64,000 bases of DNA from Theocolax elegans (taxonomy: Eukaryota > Arthropoda > Insecta > Hymenoptera > Cerocephalidae): positions 42,144,769 to 42,208,768 of the forward strand of contig CM047428.1 of NCBI GenBank assembly GCA_026168455.1, given 5' to 3'. This document shows, one piece after another, positions 33,807-45,764 of the stretch. The position numbers were made by a program, and so were the translations under genes. The notes under the pieces are model-generated. The model was not told the DNA's origin, ran no database searches, and was given only the letters and a program-made list of their open reading frames with translations. Each line of letters opens with the position of its first letter. Within the stretch, counting starts at the first letter, position 1.

Positions 33807-33879
33807 ATGGCCCTCAACGCCAAGACCACCTTAGTGTTTACTTGTGCTGTGCTTGGGATTGGGATATTAGACTGTGAGG
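33807..33879 (+). CDS. candidate host first coding exon (signal peptide)
   Basis: ATG in CGCCCATGG context opens 24 codons: MALNAKTTLV, then FTCAVLGIGILDCE, then a split codon at a GTAAGT donor (33880). The product has a short polar start with one Lys, a hydrophobic core and a small-residue end, the layout of a secretory signal peptide. No following exon is recognised; it could lie beyond the TEs, which would then sit in a long first intron. An exon this short can arise by chance, so the call is tentative. Confidence 0.35.
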
Positions 33880-34059
33880 GTAAGTAGGGCTTAGTTAATG
33901 TGCGGGTAAGTAGATAGGCTCAATATATATGGGTGGGTAGTTTTATCTAGGGACTCGTATAGCTTGTACGGGTAGGTAGGTGTTCGCCAAGGGCTCGGTA
34001 GTTGCCACTTTGACATGTGCAAAGCACATTGTCACAGACTAATGCCATCATATTACTCA

Positions 34060-34420
34060 TTTCACTTACTAAATGTATTTTAATTTTACTGTAGAAAATA
34101 TATTCGACACCGCGCGGCACGCTCCCGCGAATGAGCAAACGAGGGAGCGTGCCTCGTAGTATTCTGGTTGTGAATTTCAAGTAGATCGGCAGTTATAGAT
34201 AGTTACAAATTTGTTTCTTCTGCTGGAAAGTTATATTTGAGTATTGATATTATGTACAAAAGTTTATTTGCTCATTTTATTTATTTAATGTATTCCTTTT
34301 TTACTGTAGAAAATATATTCGACACCGCGCGGCACGCTTCCGCGAATGAGCAAACGAGGCAGCATGCCTCGTAGTATTTTGGTCGCTATTTTCCGCTGTA
34401 TTGGAATTATAAACGAATAA
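34060..34420 (+). repeat. local hairpin-bearing repeat, units 3-4
   Basis: Unit 3 (near 34080-34220) has TGTAGAAAATATATTCGACA and a 10-bp perfect stem GCACGCTCCC/GGGAGCGTGC. Unit 4 starts about 214 bp later with the same lead and a mutated stem (GCACGCTTCC/GGCAGCATGC). Together with units 1-2 they bracket the candidate host exon region. Nothing coding is seen in them. Confidence 0.75.
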
Positions 34421-34810
34421 AATTCTCATTTGACACACCAGGTCAGTAAAATTGAAAGTATGATTTATGCTAGATTTTGAAACACTGTGGTCGTATATTT
34501 ATTTTTCTTGTTTTACTGATACTTTTCTGTATCCAGAGATCGGCGTAGATGTATATTTAGTGTTCAACCACAGATAAAATATTCCATAATGTCAAAATTA
34601 ATGTGAAGATGATCTACCACATATTATATGCATATGGACTTAATTGGACCTATATATTACATAAAAAATTCAGAAATATTGGGTCCCAGATGGTCTAAAC
34701 AGGTGCATAGTGGAAAGCAAAAATTAAGAGTATGAAATAGTCTAATCCACTGCATAGTGAAATGCAGAAGTTATGCTTACTAATTGGTACTATTTACTGC
34801 ACGTGTTCAA

Positions 34811-34977
34811 AGGTTGAAGCAAAACGAATACCACGAGTACTTGCATAACGAAATGCAAGGAATGTATTCAGTAAAGATAACAGGTTGAAGCAAAACGAAT
34901 ACGACGAGTACTTGCATAGCGAAATGCAAGGAATGTATTCAGTAAAGGTAAGAGGTTGAAGCAAAACGAATACGACA
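34811..34977 (+). repeat. 71-bp tandem repeat
   Basis: Units start at 34811, 34882 and 34953 (the last partial), each beginning AGGTTGAAGCAAAACGAATA. The first two differ at only a few bases. The array immediately precedes the piggyBac remnant at 34980. Confidence 0.92.
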
Positions 34978-34979
34978 CA

Positions 34980-36216
34980 ACAAATCTCTTCCAGAAGCAA
35001 AATCCTGATCCATTCCATTCTAATACGGCTCTAAAGAAAGATGTAACAGTAGAAGAATTGCGAATATTTCTTGCTCTAACTATCAACATGGGCCATGTTC
35101 GTAAGTGTAATGTCTAAAATTATTGGAGTATAGATCCCCTGTTATCCACTCTAATATTCAGAAAATACATGACCCGTAATAGATATATCCAAATTTTACG
35201 TTTTCTGCATTTCGAAAATAATAGGGACAACGCATCACTCTACACGAACCACTCTCTGAGGAAAATTAAATCTGTAATAGATTTCCTAAATCAGAAATTT
35301 TCCTCTACTTTGCATCCTGGGAAAAACCTTTGCATTGATGAAAGTTTGATGCTGTGGAAAGGAAGATTGAATTTCAAGCAACATTTACCCTTGAAAAGAC
35401 ACAGGTTTGGTATAAAATTTATTCTATCTGGAGATATAGTAGTTGATTCACTAACACCCTATTTCAACAAAGGTCACGTTATCTTCATAGATAATAATTG
35501 GTACTCGTCTCCTCAACTTGCTAATTTTCTCCAAGACAAAGATACTGGTATGTGTGGGACCGAGAAGAAAACTAAAAAAGGAATGCCCAAGCTTGTCAGT
35601 AAATTAAACCGAGGTGAAATTGAAGTAGCCCATACCGATTCTTGATTAGCAATAAAGTGAATGGACAAGAAAGAAGTTTACATTATAACAACAGGCCATG
35701 AAGTTGGTTACGCAAGTACAGGGAAGAAACATTAAAGTGCTGTAAATATATTATAAAGATATTATAAAACCAATATGTATAGTGGACTACAATAAAAATA
35801 TGGGAGGAATTGACAATATAGACAGACAACTTACATTGGCAGAAATGATTAGAAAATTTAATAAACGGTATCGTCAACATTTTTTTCACTTACTTGATTT
35901 TGTTCGGGTAAGTTCTTATGCATTACATAAAATGAAAAGTACCACTAAGAAAAAGATTTCTGATCCTGATTTTCGTTTAGAAGTGGTGAGAGGTTTACTG
36001 GGGATAAATTTTGATGACTTGTCAAATTTGAATGACTCTCGACTTACTGGAAAACACTTTCCTAAGAAAATAAATTAAGGGAAAAAGAAAGAAGGCTGTT
36101 TATGTCTCATGAATAAAACCAGACATCGAAGCACTTATGAATGTAACATTTGTCAAGTTATTCTATGTATAGATCCGTGTTTTGAAACTTATCACACCAA
36201 AGAAGTCTTACCTTGA
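34980..36216 (+). pseudogene. piggyBac transposase remnant, copy C
   Basis: Segments in order: VEELRIFLALTINMGH (stop after), MTRNRYIQILRFLHFENNRD, HPGKNLCIDESLMLWKGR (first Asp), VIFIDNNWYSSP (second Asp, with an extra Asn), then a stop, NMGGIDNIDRQLTLAEMI (third Asp region) at about 35801, and a Cys-rich end (CNICQVILCIDPCF, YHTKEVLP) stopping at 36216. The stretch between FGIKF and GDIVVDS is deleted, removing about 25 residues of the core. It is a different subfamily from copies A and B. Termini are not identified. Confidence 0.82.
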
Positions 36217-36396
36217 TCAAGTTGGAAAAAATTGTAAAAATAAAAGAAAGTCATAAAGTCATATGTTATCGATAGATTCATATAGATCTTAGAAGAGCAA
36301 TGTGAGAAAAATACACAAGACTTCTGACAAAATGGAAAAATGTATAAAAGAATAGGAAAAAATAAAAAAAAAATAATGAAAAACGGAGCTACATAT

Positions 36397-37462
36397 TGTG
36401 ACGGAAATCGTCACACAATCTATTCACGATGAATAGAGTACTTAAATTCGCGAATTGTAAGTCGTCGGAGCCTTTCGTATGGCAAGGCCAACCGACGACA
36501 CTTTTCTACGAGTGTACAATTACGCGCGCGACTATACGTAGGGATGGGAGCGCGAAAGAGTGTGTGAGTTTCCCCACTCCCATCCCTTTTTCAAAAAATT
36601 AGGCGATCGCCTAATCAGTGCGTAATGATCCGTCGATCGGGACGAATTTTTATATTGTCTAGACGTTCCGTACTGCTCGTAAGTGCCGAGAGTGCGCCCC
36701 ACAGGGCTGCATTAAGCTCTTTGTTAATGTAAACGGTTGTTCCGGAGCAGAGCTAGGTGCGGAGACCCGGGTGGACTGAAACGTGTGTTCCGTAAGGTGT
36801 GTTTGTGTGAATAAGGACGGGGTCGTGCGCGAGTGAAACGCGGACCGCCAGGAGCTCGCCACGACAAGGGCCGCCTTCACCGCCTCAACTAGAGGTCGTC
36901 TCCTTGTGCAGGAGGGCGACCACTCACCGAGGATCGGCTGGGCCATCTCCTAGGAGCGTCACCGGTAAGTGACATTTACTATCGTGACCCTCCCCCTCCC
37001 TTGTATGTGTGTGTACCTCGGGAGTGTGTTCGAGTACAACGGTACTCGAACAGCGGTTCCCGGAAGTGAAACCTGTCGCAGGCGAGGATCTCGATCCGGC
37101 AGGTTTCCCGGGACTTCCGCCCGCGCGAATCAACAGTTGTCGCGGCACACGGCCTGAGTGGCCATTTTGTTCATTATTTTATTTAAAATAAACATTTCTT
37201 TTATTTTATTTTAATCGAGTGTGTATTTATTGTTCTCCCCGCTGCCGCCGACATCCTTTAATTTTTGCAAATCGTGTCGAGGCAAGGGGGATCGCCCGAA
37301 TCCTCCATACCGTAGGTCCCAGCGAACTCGTGTTCCTGACGACAGCCCGCAGTTCGCGATAAATAAATTAATTGTGTGCGCGGTATTAGACAACGCGGCC
37401 CAACGGTTATTTTAATTATTAAAAATAATTAATCATTCCGGGTACGCGAATACCACGTCACA
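36397..37462 (+). repeat. 5' LTR of the Ty3 element
   Basis: Starts TGTGACGGAAATCGTCACA and ends ACGTCACA, so the ends are inverted (TGTGACG/CGTCACA). It is 1066 bp. It has AATAAA-type signals near 37190. It is followed two bases later by a primer-binding site, which fixes the right boundary. No partner LTR exists here for dating. Confidence 0.7.
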
Positions 37463-37464
37463 AA

Positions 37465-37482
37465 TGGCGATCGTGACAGGAC
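37465..37482 (+). other. retrotransposon primer-binding site
   Basis: TGGCGATCGTGACAGGAC lies two bases after the LTR end. TGGCGACCGTGACA-type sites are common in insect Ty3 elements, where a tRNA primes minus-strand DNA synthesis. Confidence 0.75.
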
Positions 37483-38414
37483 GAACGGTTTCGTCCTTAC
37501 CGATATTAAATTTAATTTAAAGCAAAATTGTCGGCCATCTTTTCGCGCGCGAGAAGTGTCGCGGCGAAACGTGAGCGGGTTGAGAGAAAGAGAGAGAGAG
37601 TCAGTTGTACGAGTTTGTTAGAGAGAGAGAGAGAGCACGAGAGACGGCGTGTGAGACGCGTCTCTATACCGGAGTATTCCCCCTCTTGCTCGGGTATCCG
37701 AGGAGAGGTATACACCGGTATATCGGGAGAGAGTTCGCGCGCGACCGTGTTTAGCCGGAAGCGCCCTATCTCACCGAGATCGGTCTCTCCCGATCGTAAG
37801 CTTGACGGGAGAACTTTCCCCCCCGAACAGCGCACGGGATAGACTTCGCGAGAGCCGATCATCATCGGCTCTCTCCGATTGCGCCCGCGAGTGGGAGTGA
37901 GAGAAAGAATCCCTAGTCGAGGGGAATCGGAATTAGGTGCTAGGCGGGCTATACGGTGTGTGTGAGAGAGAGAGATAGCGTGATCGCCTAGCCCTTTCGC
38001 GTATTAAGTCTTTGAAGCTGGTTTCGCCGAGAGAAACCACTGCGGCGAATTATTTATATTCTAATTTTATAAAATAAATTCGTTCCCGTGTAGAATCTAT
38101 TTTATTATTGGTGTGAGAGTGTGTTAAAATAGATTCTTTCGGGAGAGGTAGTTGCCCTACCCCTCCTCCCTTTTAAGTAAAATTTTAAACAATTTTATTT
38201 TTCTTATCTACGGGATGCGGCGATAAAATTATTGTTGATTTTATTTGAGTTCGAGAGCGCAGCAGTTTTATTTTTGCTCTCCTCCCCTCCCTGACCCACA
38301 TATATTATAATATTAGTAATTATAATTTAGTAATTGTGTATATTATTTATTACTATTTATTCTTATAATATATGTAATTTTTTGTGTGTTATCAAAATAT
38401 ATTTTACAACTATT

Positions 38415-40710
38415 GTTAATTATTTAGACTTGTTTGCAAGTTAAATAATTAACATTAAGTAACTTTGTGTGAATCAGCCGCGAAGTTACAATAGTTGTAA
38501 TATTAATTATTTAAACTCGTGCATGAGTAAAATAATTAAAATTATTTTTGTATTACAATTATCTGACAGTAATTACTTAATTTAATATTTGGTATTTATT
38601 AAGTATTACTGTTCACGATACTTGTATTATATTTTTGAAAATTTTGAGTGTGAGAAAAATTTTTTTTTATAACTCATGTTAATTGTTTAGACTTTTTGCA
38701 AGTTGAGCAATTAATGTTAAGTATCTTTGTGTGATTGTTCCGCAAAGATACGAGAGTTATAATATATAATTATTTAGACTCGAGAGTGAGTTAAATAATT
38801 AATTTTTTTTTGCATGTTGTAACGGTAAGGTACTGTTTACCTCACCGTTTGACGAATTCGAGCAACACGAGCGAACAGTATCATAATGTTCGCATCGGTT
38901 CGAGCCGGCGAGATTCGGCTCGGCTCGGTTCGTCGTGGCTACAGGGGCGGGATCAAATTCGCGCGCGAAAGATTCGCGCACGCACCTCATTAGAGAGGTA
39001 AGGGGGAGATTCGCGCGCACTGGATAGAGTAATAACCACCTTCTTACGTGACAGGTGTGATCCCCCCGCGTCCCGTGTTTAGCTTCGCCGTGCTGTGATT
39101 TACCGTGCGTTTTGTGTGTGTGTTTCGACTGCAGGCCGATCCTGCATTTGCAGTGAGTGGTGCAACACCGTGCATCTGCCTGCAGCCACACAACCCCGGT
39201 GCACGGGCGAGCGGACAATCTGTCCGACACCGCAGCGAGAGTGAGAGAGAGAGAAAGCAACCGATCGGCTGGTCGTTGTTTACCAACGACTACTTTTTTT
39301 ATTTTAATATTATTTTAGTTCGAATATTATTTTAGTTCGCGATATTTTCTTCCCCTCTCTCTACAAGTCGGCCGTTTACCGACTTGTAATAAAAGCGTAG
39401 ACCTCGGCGACAATCAGATATTTTATTTGTTATCTTTCTTTATCTTTATTTCAATAAACTCATATTATTATTAGAATTCAATCCGGTGTTCGATTAATTG
39501 AATTTAACCCACGTACGATTCCTTCCGTAATCCTAACAACTCGTATATTTCTGGTTGACAAGTGCTCGACGCGATATCCCTGTTTCGCGGTCAATTTCAG
39601 ATTTGAATTTTACCTGGTTGTTATCTGAAACAGTAACTCGGTTTCAGATTAACATTTAACAGATTTGGTAGAACGGACAGGTAACCGTCGCCGCATCGCG
39701 AGAAAAATATGTTTATTTAAATACGGTAAGTTTAACCGTACCGCTGAGCAGCCGCGATATTAAAATAAACATCCGCGCGGCAACCAAACTGTTACAATGT
39801 ATTTTAATGATCGGTATCTAACCTAATATTTTGTATTCGTTATTTGCTGTGAAATTTTGATATATGTAAAAAACTTTCTTTTCTCTTTTTGTGTGTTTGA
39901 GTAAAATTATTCGGTGTATAAATTTAATTGTTTAGACTTGTTGGCAAGTTAAATAATTAAATTTTCATTTCCTTTTCGTTCAATTTATTTAAACAAAAAA
40001 GGAAATATAAATTATTTCAACTTGGTAGCAACATAAATTATTTATTTAGTCCTTCTTAGGATAAAATAAATATATTTCGCTAAAAAAAATTGTCGTTTGG
40101 GACGACAATTAGTGAAATAATTATTTTTGTTGCAAATCATACGGGATATACAACATTTCGTAAATACCCCTACTGTTGAAGTAATTTAATTAAATTTGTG
40201 TTTGTAGTGTAGTGTAAATTATAAAGGAAAATTTTTTTTTTGTTTGTTTTGGGCTTGGAAAAGCAAAATAATAAATATCGTCTTGGTGTGTGTGAATCCC
40301 GAGACACTGTATTTATTTTTATATTTATTTTAAAATTAATTATTTAGGCTTGTTAGCGAGATAAATAATTTAATTTTTTTTTTCTTTTCTTTTCTTCCTT
40401 TATAATTTCTTGTTCTGTATTAATTAATAGATTGAAACTTTAATTATTTCATTTTCCATAACAAAATAAATTCTTTTCGCCAGTGAGGAATCTTTTGGAT
40501 TATAACTGGCGAGAGAGATATTTTGGGAAATCGTTAAATTTGCCATTACTGATAAATTACCGACGATATTGAAATAATGTAAAGATTTTTTTCTGTTAAT
40601 AATTATTTTTGCTTGCAGAAGCAATCGTATAGAGTCTTGGTGTGTGTGAGTCACAAGACACTATTATAAACATTAATTATTTAGACTTGTGAGCAAGTTA
40701 AATAATTAAT
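38415..40710 (+). repeat. family of related hairpins in the Ty3 leader
   Basis: Hairpin type A pairs AATTATTTA-G-ACTTG with CAAGTTAAATAATT and keeps a single bulged G; copies at 38415, 38503, 38681, 38768, 39923, 40336 and 40673. Type B has a stem around a TGTGTGA(A/G)TC-like loop; copies at 38459 (GTAACTT/AAGTTAC), 38721 (GTATCTTTG/CAAAGATAC), 40279 (GTCTTGG/CCGAGAC) and 40633 (GTCTTG/CAAGAC). A and B alternate closely. Stem bases change in pairs. The stretch also includes the solo LTR at 38818-39796. Confidence 0.8.
38818..39796 (+). mobile_element. solo LTR inserted in the leader
   Basis: Begins TGTAACGGTAAGG and ends AACTGTTACA, so the ends are inverted (TGTAAC/GTTACA). The flanking ATGT occurs on both sides (38814-38817 and 39797-39800), a 4-bp target duplication. 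It contains an AATAAA signal near 39455. No internal region is present, so LTR-LTR recombination is likely. It separates the hairpins at 38768 and 39923. Confidence 0.75.
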
Positions 40711-41084
40711 TCTAATTTGGTACAAGTGTGAAGTGTGTGATTTGCCACAACTTTAACCAACAAAATTTAATTACTTTGTTCTTTCAAGGACGAAATAAAT
40801 TTCGTTTAAGGAAAATCTTTTGGATTTTAATTAAGTGAATTAATTTTGTTGGTACACGAGTCGGTGCATTTTTACAATTTATTGTAATTGAGCCGACACC
40901 AAATTTTTTTTTGTACTCGTTGGGAGTAATAATTATTTTATTGTGGTGAGTCCAATAAAATAATTACCAATTGAAAATAGGATACTTTCGAAGTATTTGA
41001 AACACTAGGGATTTCATCTGAAATCCCGGTTGAGAGTACTTCTCCCGACGTAACACGTCGGCTGCTGCTGGCCAAACAAAAATA

Positions 41085-42692
41085 ATGGCCAGCAGCTATG
41101 AAGCCCGAATGGCCCAGCTTATGCGTGAATCACGCATAGCTAGGGCTATTCGTCGGGAAACGAAGAAGCTTCCGATTGAGGCAGTGTATGCCCAATTGGA
41201 GCATCTAAGTTTAAACGCAAATGGCGAAGAGGCGGAGTGCCGCGAACGCCTTTTGCGTCACCGGATAAGATGTGTAGAGATTAATCTGGAAATACTATGG
41301 TTCCCTGAATACGATGAGAATGTAAGGGCAGAGTCTGCACATAAACCTCTAGTATGTCAGGAACTATGGGAAATTAGGAAACCTCGTTCCAGGAAAGGGA
41401 GTGTGGTCCCATCAGGAACGGAAGTTTCCTGCGAGTCCGAAATGTCGGATCGCGAAAGGGTTGCTAGTGACAGAGCACCCGTTCCTGAAGAAGATGGAAC
41501 TCTGTCACCAAGTGGTCAGTATGGAAACTCGCCATTGAGTACTGCATAAAGCCCAAGGTTGGCATCAACAGGTGCTATACCTAAACGGTTTGGTGAGGTA
41601 CTGGGAGCAAACATGACCACGACTGCAATCCCTTATGTTCCTGTTTCGGTGGCTGCAACATCATGCACAACCACTACGTCGACGGTTACGACCGTGACGA
41701 CTGCTCAACTCGGAGGTTTTTATGCACCCGCACATTACCTCCCAATTGAAGAGCAAAGAAACAGCGGACATCTTGGCACTAGAGAGAATGAAGTGCCAAC
41801 ACAACATTTTGACTTGGGTTCGCAGACGGAAGCCGACCGTCGTACGTCACGAGAATACACCTCTAAACAATACGACAACGGCAACCCGAGGCTAATACAA
41901 CCGAACGTCAATTTGTTGATGATAGGAATGGATATGACCTTCCTAATGACGTCTCTGTTCAATCTTACGAAAAACCGAGGTTTGAACAGAGACGTCGTGA
42001 GACCTCTTCTAAGACTTGTGAGGGACAAGATAGAAGAGAGAAGCGTGAGTACACGACTCCATCGTTGTGAGTAGAACCTCAAGCAACGATGAACGTCGTG
42101 AAAGCTGTACGGAGAGACGTACTCATAAACGTCAGTCCAACCGTAAACTCGACGACCGAGCAGTAGGAATCTTTCTACCAGCAGGCGTAGGAGTTCCCGA
42201 ACGGATAATAGAGATGACCGTCGGGAAAGAGAGTCCTACGAGGCCAGGCCAAGGTATCGTGAAGACGATAACCGAACGCACGATCGGACAGGGTGCGCAC
42301 GAGAGCTGCGTATATGGAACATGTCTTCTGATGGTGAGACCAAAAAGGACGCGGAAGAGTTTCTGAACCGTTTGTACGATTTCAGAAATGACAACGAGTT
42401 CTCAGATCGCAGGATGTTCAGTGCCCTGCCCAATGTGGTCTCAAAATCAGCACTGTTCTGGTGTAGAACAGTTCAGCCATCTCTTCGAGATTGGCGTGAT
42501 TTTGAGATCGAGTTCCTAAATGAGTATGGCCGTATAATAAATGACGAAGATTTACTCATGGAACTTCGATCAAGAACACAAAATGAGGGAGAAAAGGCTA
42601 CGACGTTAAGGCCACACCTAGTAAAGAGGACAAGAAGCCCTTGGTGGAGAAGGAAATTGTCCTCAACAACGAGCCCTTGGTGGAGAAGGTAG
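41085..42692 (+). pseudogene. Ty3 gag, frameshifted
   Basis: The start MASSYEARMAQLMRESRIAR opens a frame with LPIEAVYAQLEHLSL and CRERLLRHRI, which resembles the SAP-like region at the start of some insect Ty3 gags. It stops at 41549. A Thr-rich stretch follows in frame at 41559-42074. The capsid part (42321-42692) has AEEFLNRLYDFRND, then FWCRTVQPSLRDWRDFEIEF and LLMELRSRTQNEGEKA. A small duplication (CCCTTGGTGGAGAAGG at about 42639 and 42675) follows. The zinc knuckle appears deleted. Confidence 0.75.
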
Positions 42693-42789
42693 TTGTCGAT
42701 GGTGTGCGTAACATGAACCGTACAAACTCGTTGCCGAGAAGTACAGTTCACTGAACTTGATGGCAATATCCAACTGAGAATTATAGAGA

Positions 42790-45587
42790 ATATTGAGCAT
42801 TCCATCATTCTCGGTATGGATTTTCTACAACATTGGAATATGGAAGTCAAATTAGGCGAAGCTATCTGGCGTATTAGCGAGAGTGATTGGAGACACTTCG
42901 TCAGAGATACAGCTCATGACATCGATTCGAGGATTTCCGCTGAATGTGCTCGTATAATTGAGATACAGGACGACCAGCGGAAACAAGTCAAAGAGTTAGT
43001 TAAAAGCCTACTCTTGCCCTCGGGAGACGTCCACGGCTTTACGACGTTAACGGAGCACCACATAGAAGTTGAGCCTGGTGCAAGACCGGTTCGTCATAAG
43101 CCAAGACGTATGTCTCCCAAGGTCCTCGAATTTGCCCAGAGTGAGGTCAAAAAGATGTTTGACAAGGGCATTATTGAACCGAGTGCGAGTGATTGGTCAG
43201 CTGCTCCGGTCATCGTCCGCAAGGACGAAGGAAGTTATCGCTTCTGTATCGATTTTCGATTCAATTCCTAATATGGATACCATATTTACATAATGCAAGG
43301 TACATATCAAAAATCGATCTTAAGAAAGCGTTCTTTCAAATATTAATGGCCGAGGCGAGCCGGCATTATACTGCATTTGCTGTACCAGGGTCGGGGCTGT
43401 GGCAGTTCATGAGAATGCCGTTTGGCCTCATGAATGCTCCTATGACCTTTGCACGGCTTATAGATGCAATTTTCGGGCCTAAGGTGGAACCTCATGTGTT
43501 TGGTTATCTAGACGACTTGATCGTCATTACCGAAACTTTTGAGGACCATCTAAAATGGCTAATACGTACTAAGGACGTTGAATGACGCTGGACTCGAAGT
43601 GAATCGAGAGAAGTGTGAGTTTTGTTGTTCCAGTGTAACGTTCCTTGGGTACAAATTGGACGCGGACGGCTTAAGGCCTGACGAGGAACGAGTCGCTCCA
43701 GTCCTTAATTACCCTACTCCTCGTAATGTCAAACAGTTGAGATCCTTTCTCGGGATGGTAGGCTGGTACTCTCGATTCATTAATCGAGAAGCTGACATTA
43801 AAGCTCCCCTTACCAAGTTGCTGCGTAAAGACCAGGCTTGGGATTGGGGCGAGGAGCAGGAGGAGGCGTTTCGTCAGCTTAGAGTTGCGTTAGCTGAAGC
43901 GCCTGTATTAGCCCGTCCAGACTTTTCTAAGCCATTTACCGTCCAAAGTGACGCTAGTGACTTAGCAATAGGTGCGGTGTTGACGCAACTGGACGACGAG
44001 GGTTTCGAGCATCCGATTGTCTACGTCAGTTGATTATTAAATCGCGCTTAACGTAATTACATGACAACGGAAAAAGAATGCTTGGCTCTCATATGGGCTA
44101 TTAAGAGATTGAGACCATACATTGAGGCCTAACGATTCACGGCTGTGACCGACCATAGTGCTCTCAAATGGCTCAGAAATCTCAGAGAGCCGTCGGGTAG
44201 GTTGGCACGATGGATACTTGAAATGCAGCAATGGGACTTTGAAATAGTGCATAAGAAAGGAGCCTTGCACTATGTTCCGGACGCGCTTTCTCGTGCCGTC
44301 AACCCAGACCCCGACGAAGAAGAGATTGCCTCGTTCGAAGTAATTACAGACCCATGGTATATTGCTAGATTAAACGATGTACGCTCATGCCCTCAGAAAT
44401 TTCCGGAGTGGAAAATTGAGGATGATATGCTATATCGTTTTACAAGTGATAAACTCTTGGACTCTGTAACAGAACGAGAAGAAGGCTGGCGCCTTGTTCT
44501 ACCCTTAGAGCAGAGGAACCGAGTCTTAGTAGATTCCCATTTCCACCCCTCCATGGGTCATATGGGAGTCGAAAAGACTTACGAACGTGTTGCAAAAGAC
44601 TATTATTGGCCAGGTATCTACCACGATACCCGCCAATTTGTTTTACAGTGTCTGATCTGTCAGAGCTATAAGACGTTTCAAGCAGGTCCTCAAGGCTTGA
44701 TGGGTAAACGTAACATTGAGAGACCCTGGGCTGTTGTGGCAGCAGACTTAATGGAGCTTCCACGTAGTAAAAGTCAATACAAATACATCATAGTATTTCA
44801 AGACTTGTTTACAAGGTGGATAGAGCTCAAACCATTACGTACGGCGACCGGTAAGTCGGTGTCGAAAGCATTCGAGGAACTCGTAGTCTTCCGTTGGGAA
44901 ACGCCAGATTTCCTAATAACGGATAATGGGACTGAGTTCATCAACGGCATCATGTCGCGAATGCTGGAGGAGTATGGCATAAAACATGTCAGAACCCCTC
45001 CTTACCGACCACAAGCCAACCCGGTGGAGAGAACAAATAGAACATTAAAAACGATGATTGCGACGTTTGTGGATTCGGATCATCGTGGGTGGGACACACA
45101 CTTGCACGAATTTCGCCATGCAATAAACACGGCAATGCAGTCAAGTACAAAAGTTTCACCCGCGTTCTTAAACTTCGGGCGTCATCCACAACCTGTGAAG
45201 AGTCTCCGCAGGGAACTGGAAAAACAGAAATTTAAGATCCTGGACAATCCCGAAGTATGGCTAGATCGTCTTAAAAGACTTGATGCTCTACGCGACTTGG
45301 TCAAGAAATACATTGGCGAGGAGCAAAGACGTCAAGAAAAGACCTACAACAGAAACTGACGTATTGCCTCGTTTCAGGTAGGAGATCTAGTCATAAGAAA
45401 GTGCCGAACGCTTTCCCAAGGTGCGAAGGGCATATCTGCTAAACTGGCACCAAAGTATGACGGACCCTTCGAAGTTAAAGAAGTACTATCTTCAGTAATT
45501 CTGAGACTAGAAGAGTCTGGTCGGAAACGGGCCGAGGTACATATATCCGATGTAAAAAGATATGTACCACCTCGGGTTGTCAAGTAA
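42790..45587 (+). pseudogene. Ty3 pol, frameshifted
   Basis: The protease end (ILGMDFLQHWNMEVKL) leads to RT: VKKMFDKGIIEPSASDWSAA, then ISKIDLKKAFFQI, MRMPFGLMNAPMTF and GYLDDLIVI (YLDD). RNase H has QSDASD and VTDHSALKWLRNL. Integrase has the HHCC finger (HFHPSMGHMGVEKTY, CLICQSYK) and the DDE core (AADLMELPR, ITDNGTEF, NPVERTNRTLK). The C-terminal GPY/F-like part (KYDGPFEVKE) is near 45455. Frame breaks lie near 43270, 43580, 44033, 44130 and a stop at 45357. The product would make and insert element DNA. Confidence 0.9.
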
Positions 45588-45764
45588 AGCAGTAAGGGTT
45601 GCGTATCGGTTCGCATGAGAACAGTTATCGAAGGTTGGGCCTGGTAACTGTATGCCATGCATTGAAAGTGTGGTGTTTGAGAATACTTGTGTGTGAGTGA
45701 ATGGGCAATCCTCCCTTATCCGTAATTTACCTTTAATTATGACTAATTAACCTTTTGTTTTCTT

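Larger units (their letters stand above)
36397..45760 (+). mobile_element. Ty3-type retrotransposon with long structured leader
   Basis: Parts in order: 5' LTR (36397-37462), primer-binding site (37465), a leader of about 3.6 kb that includes a solo LTR insertion, gag (41085-42692), pol (about 42790-45587). The 3' LTR is missing; a LINE in the other orientation starts at about 45765. Stops and frameshifts in gag and pol mean it cannot move on its own. Confidence 0.82.

Noticed and set aside
37512..39335. Short frames on both strands in the Ty3 leader (Arg/Ser-rich)
   Set aside because: Low-complexity purine-rich leader and solo LTR sequence; no domain, no consistent frame.
41735..42850. Minus-strand frames opposite Ty3 gag
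   Set aside because: No recognisable motif; the plus strand holds the gag and pol remnants.
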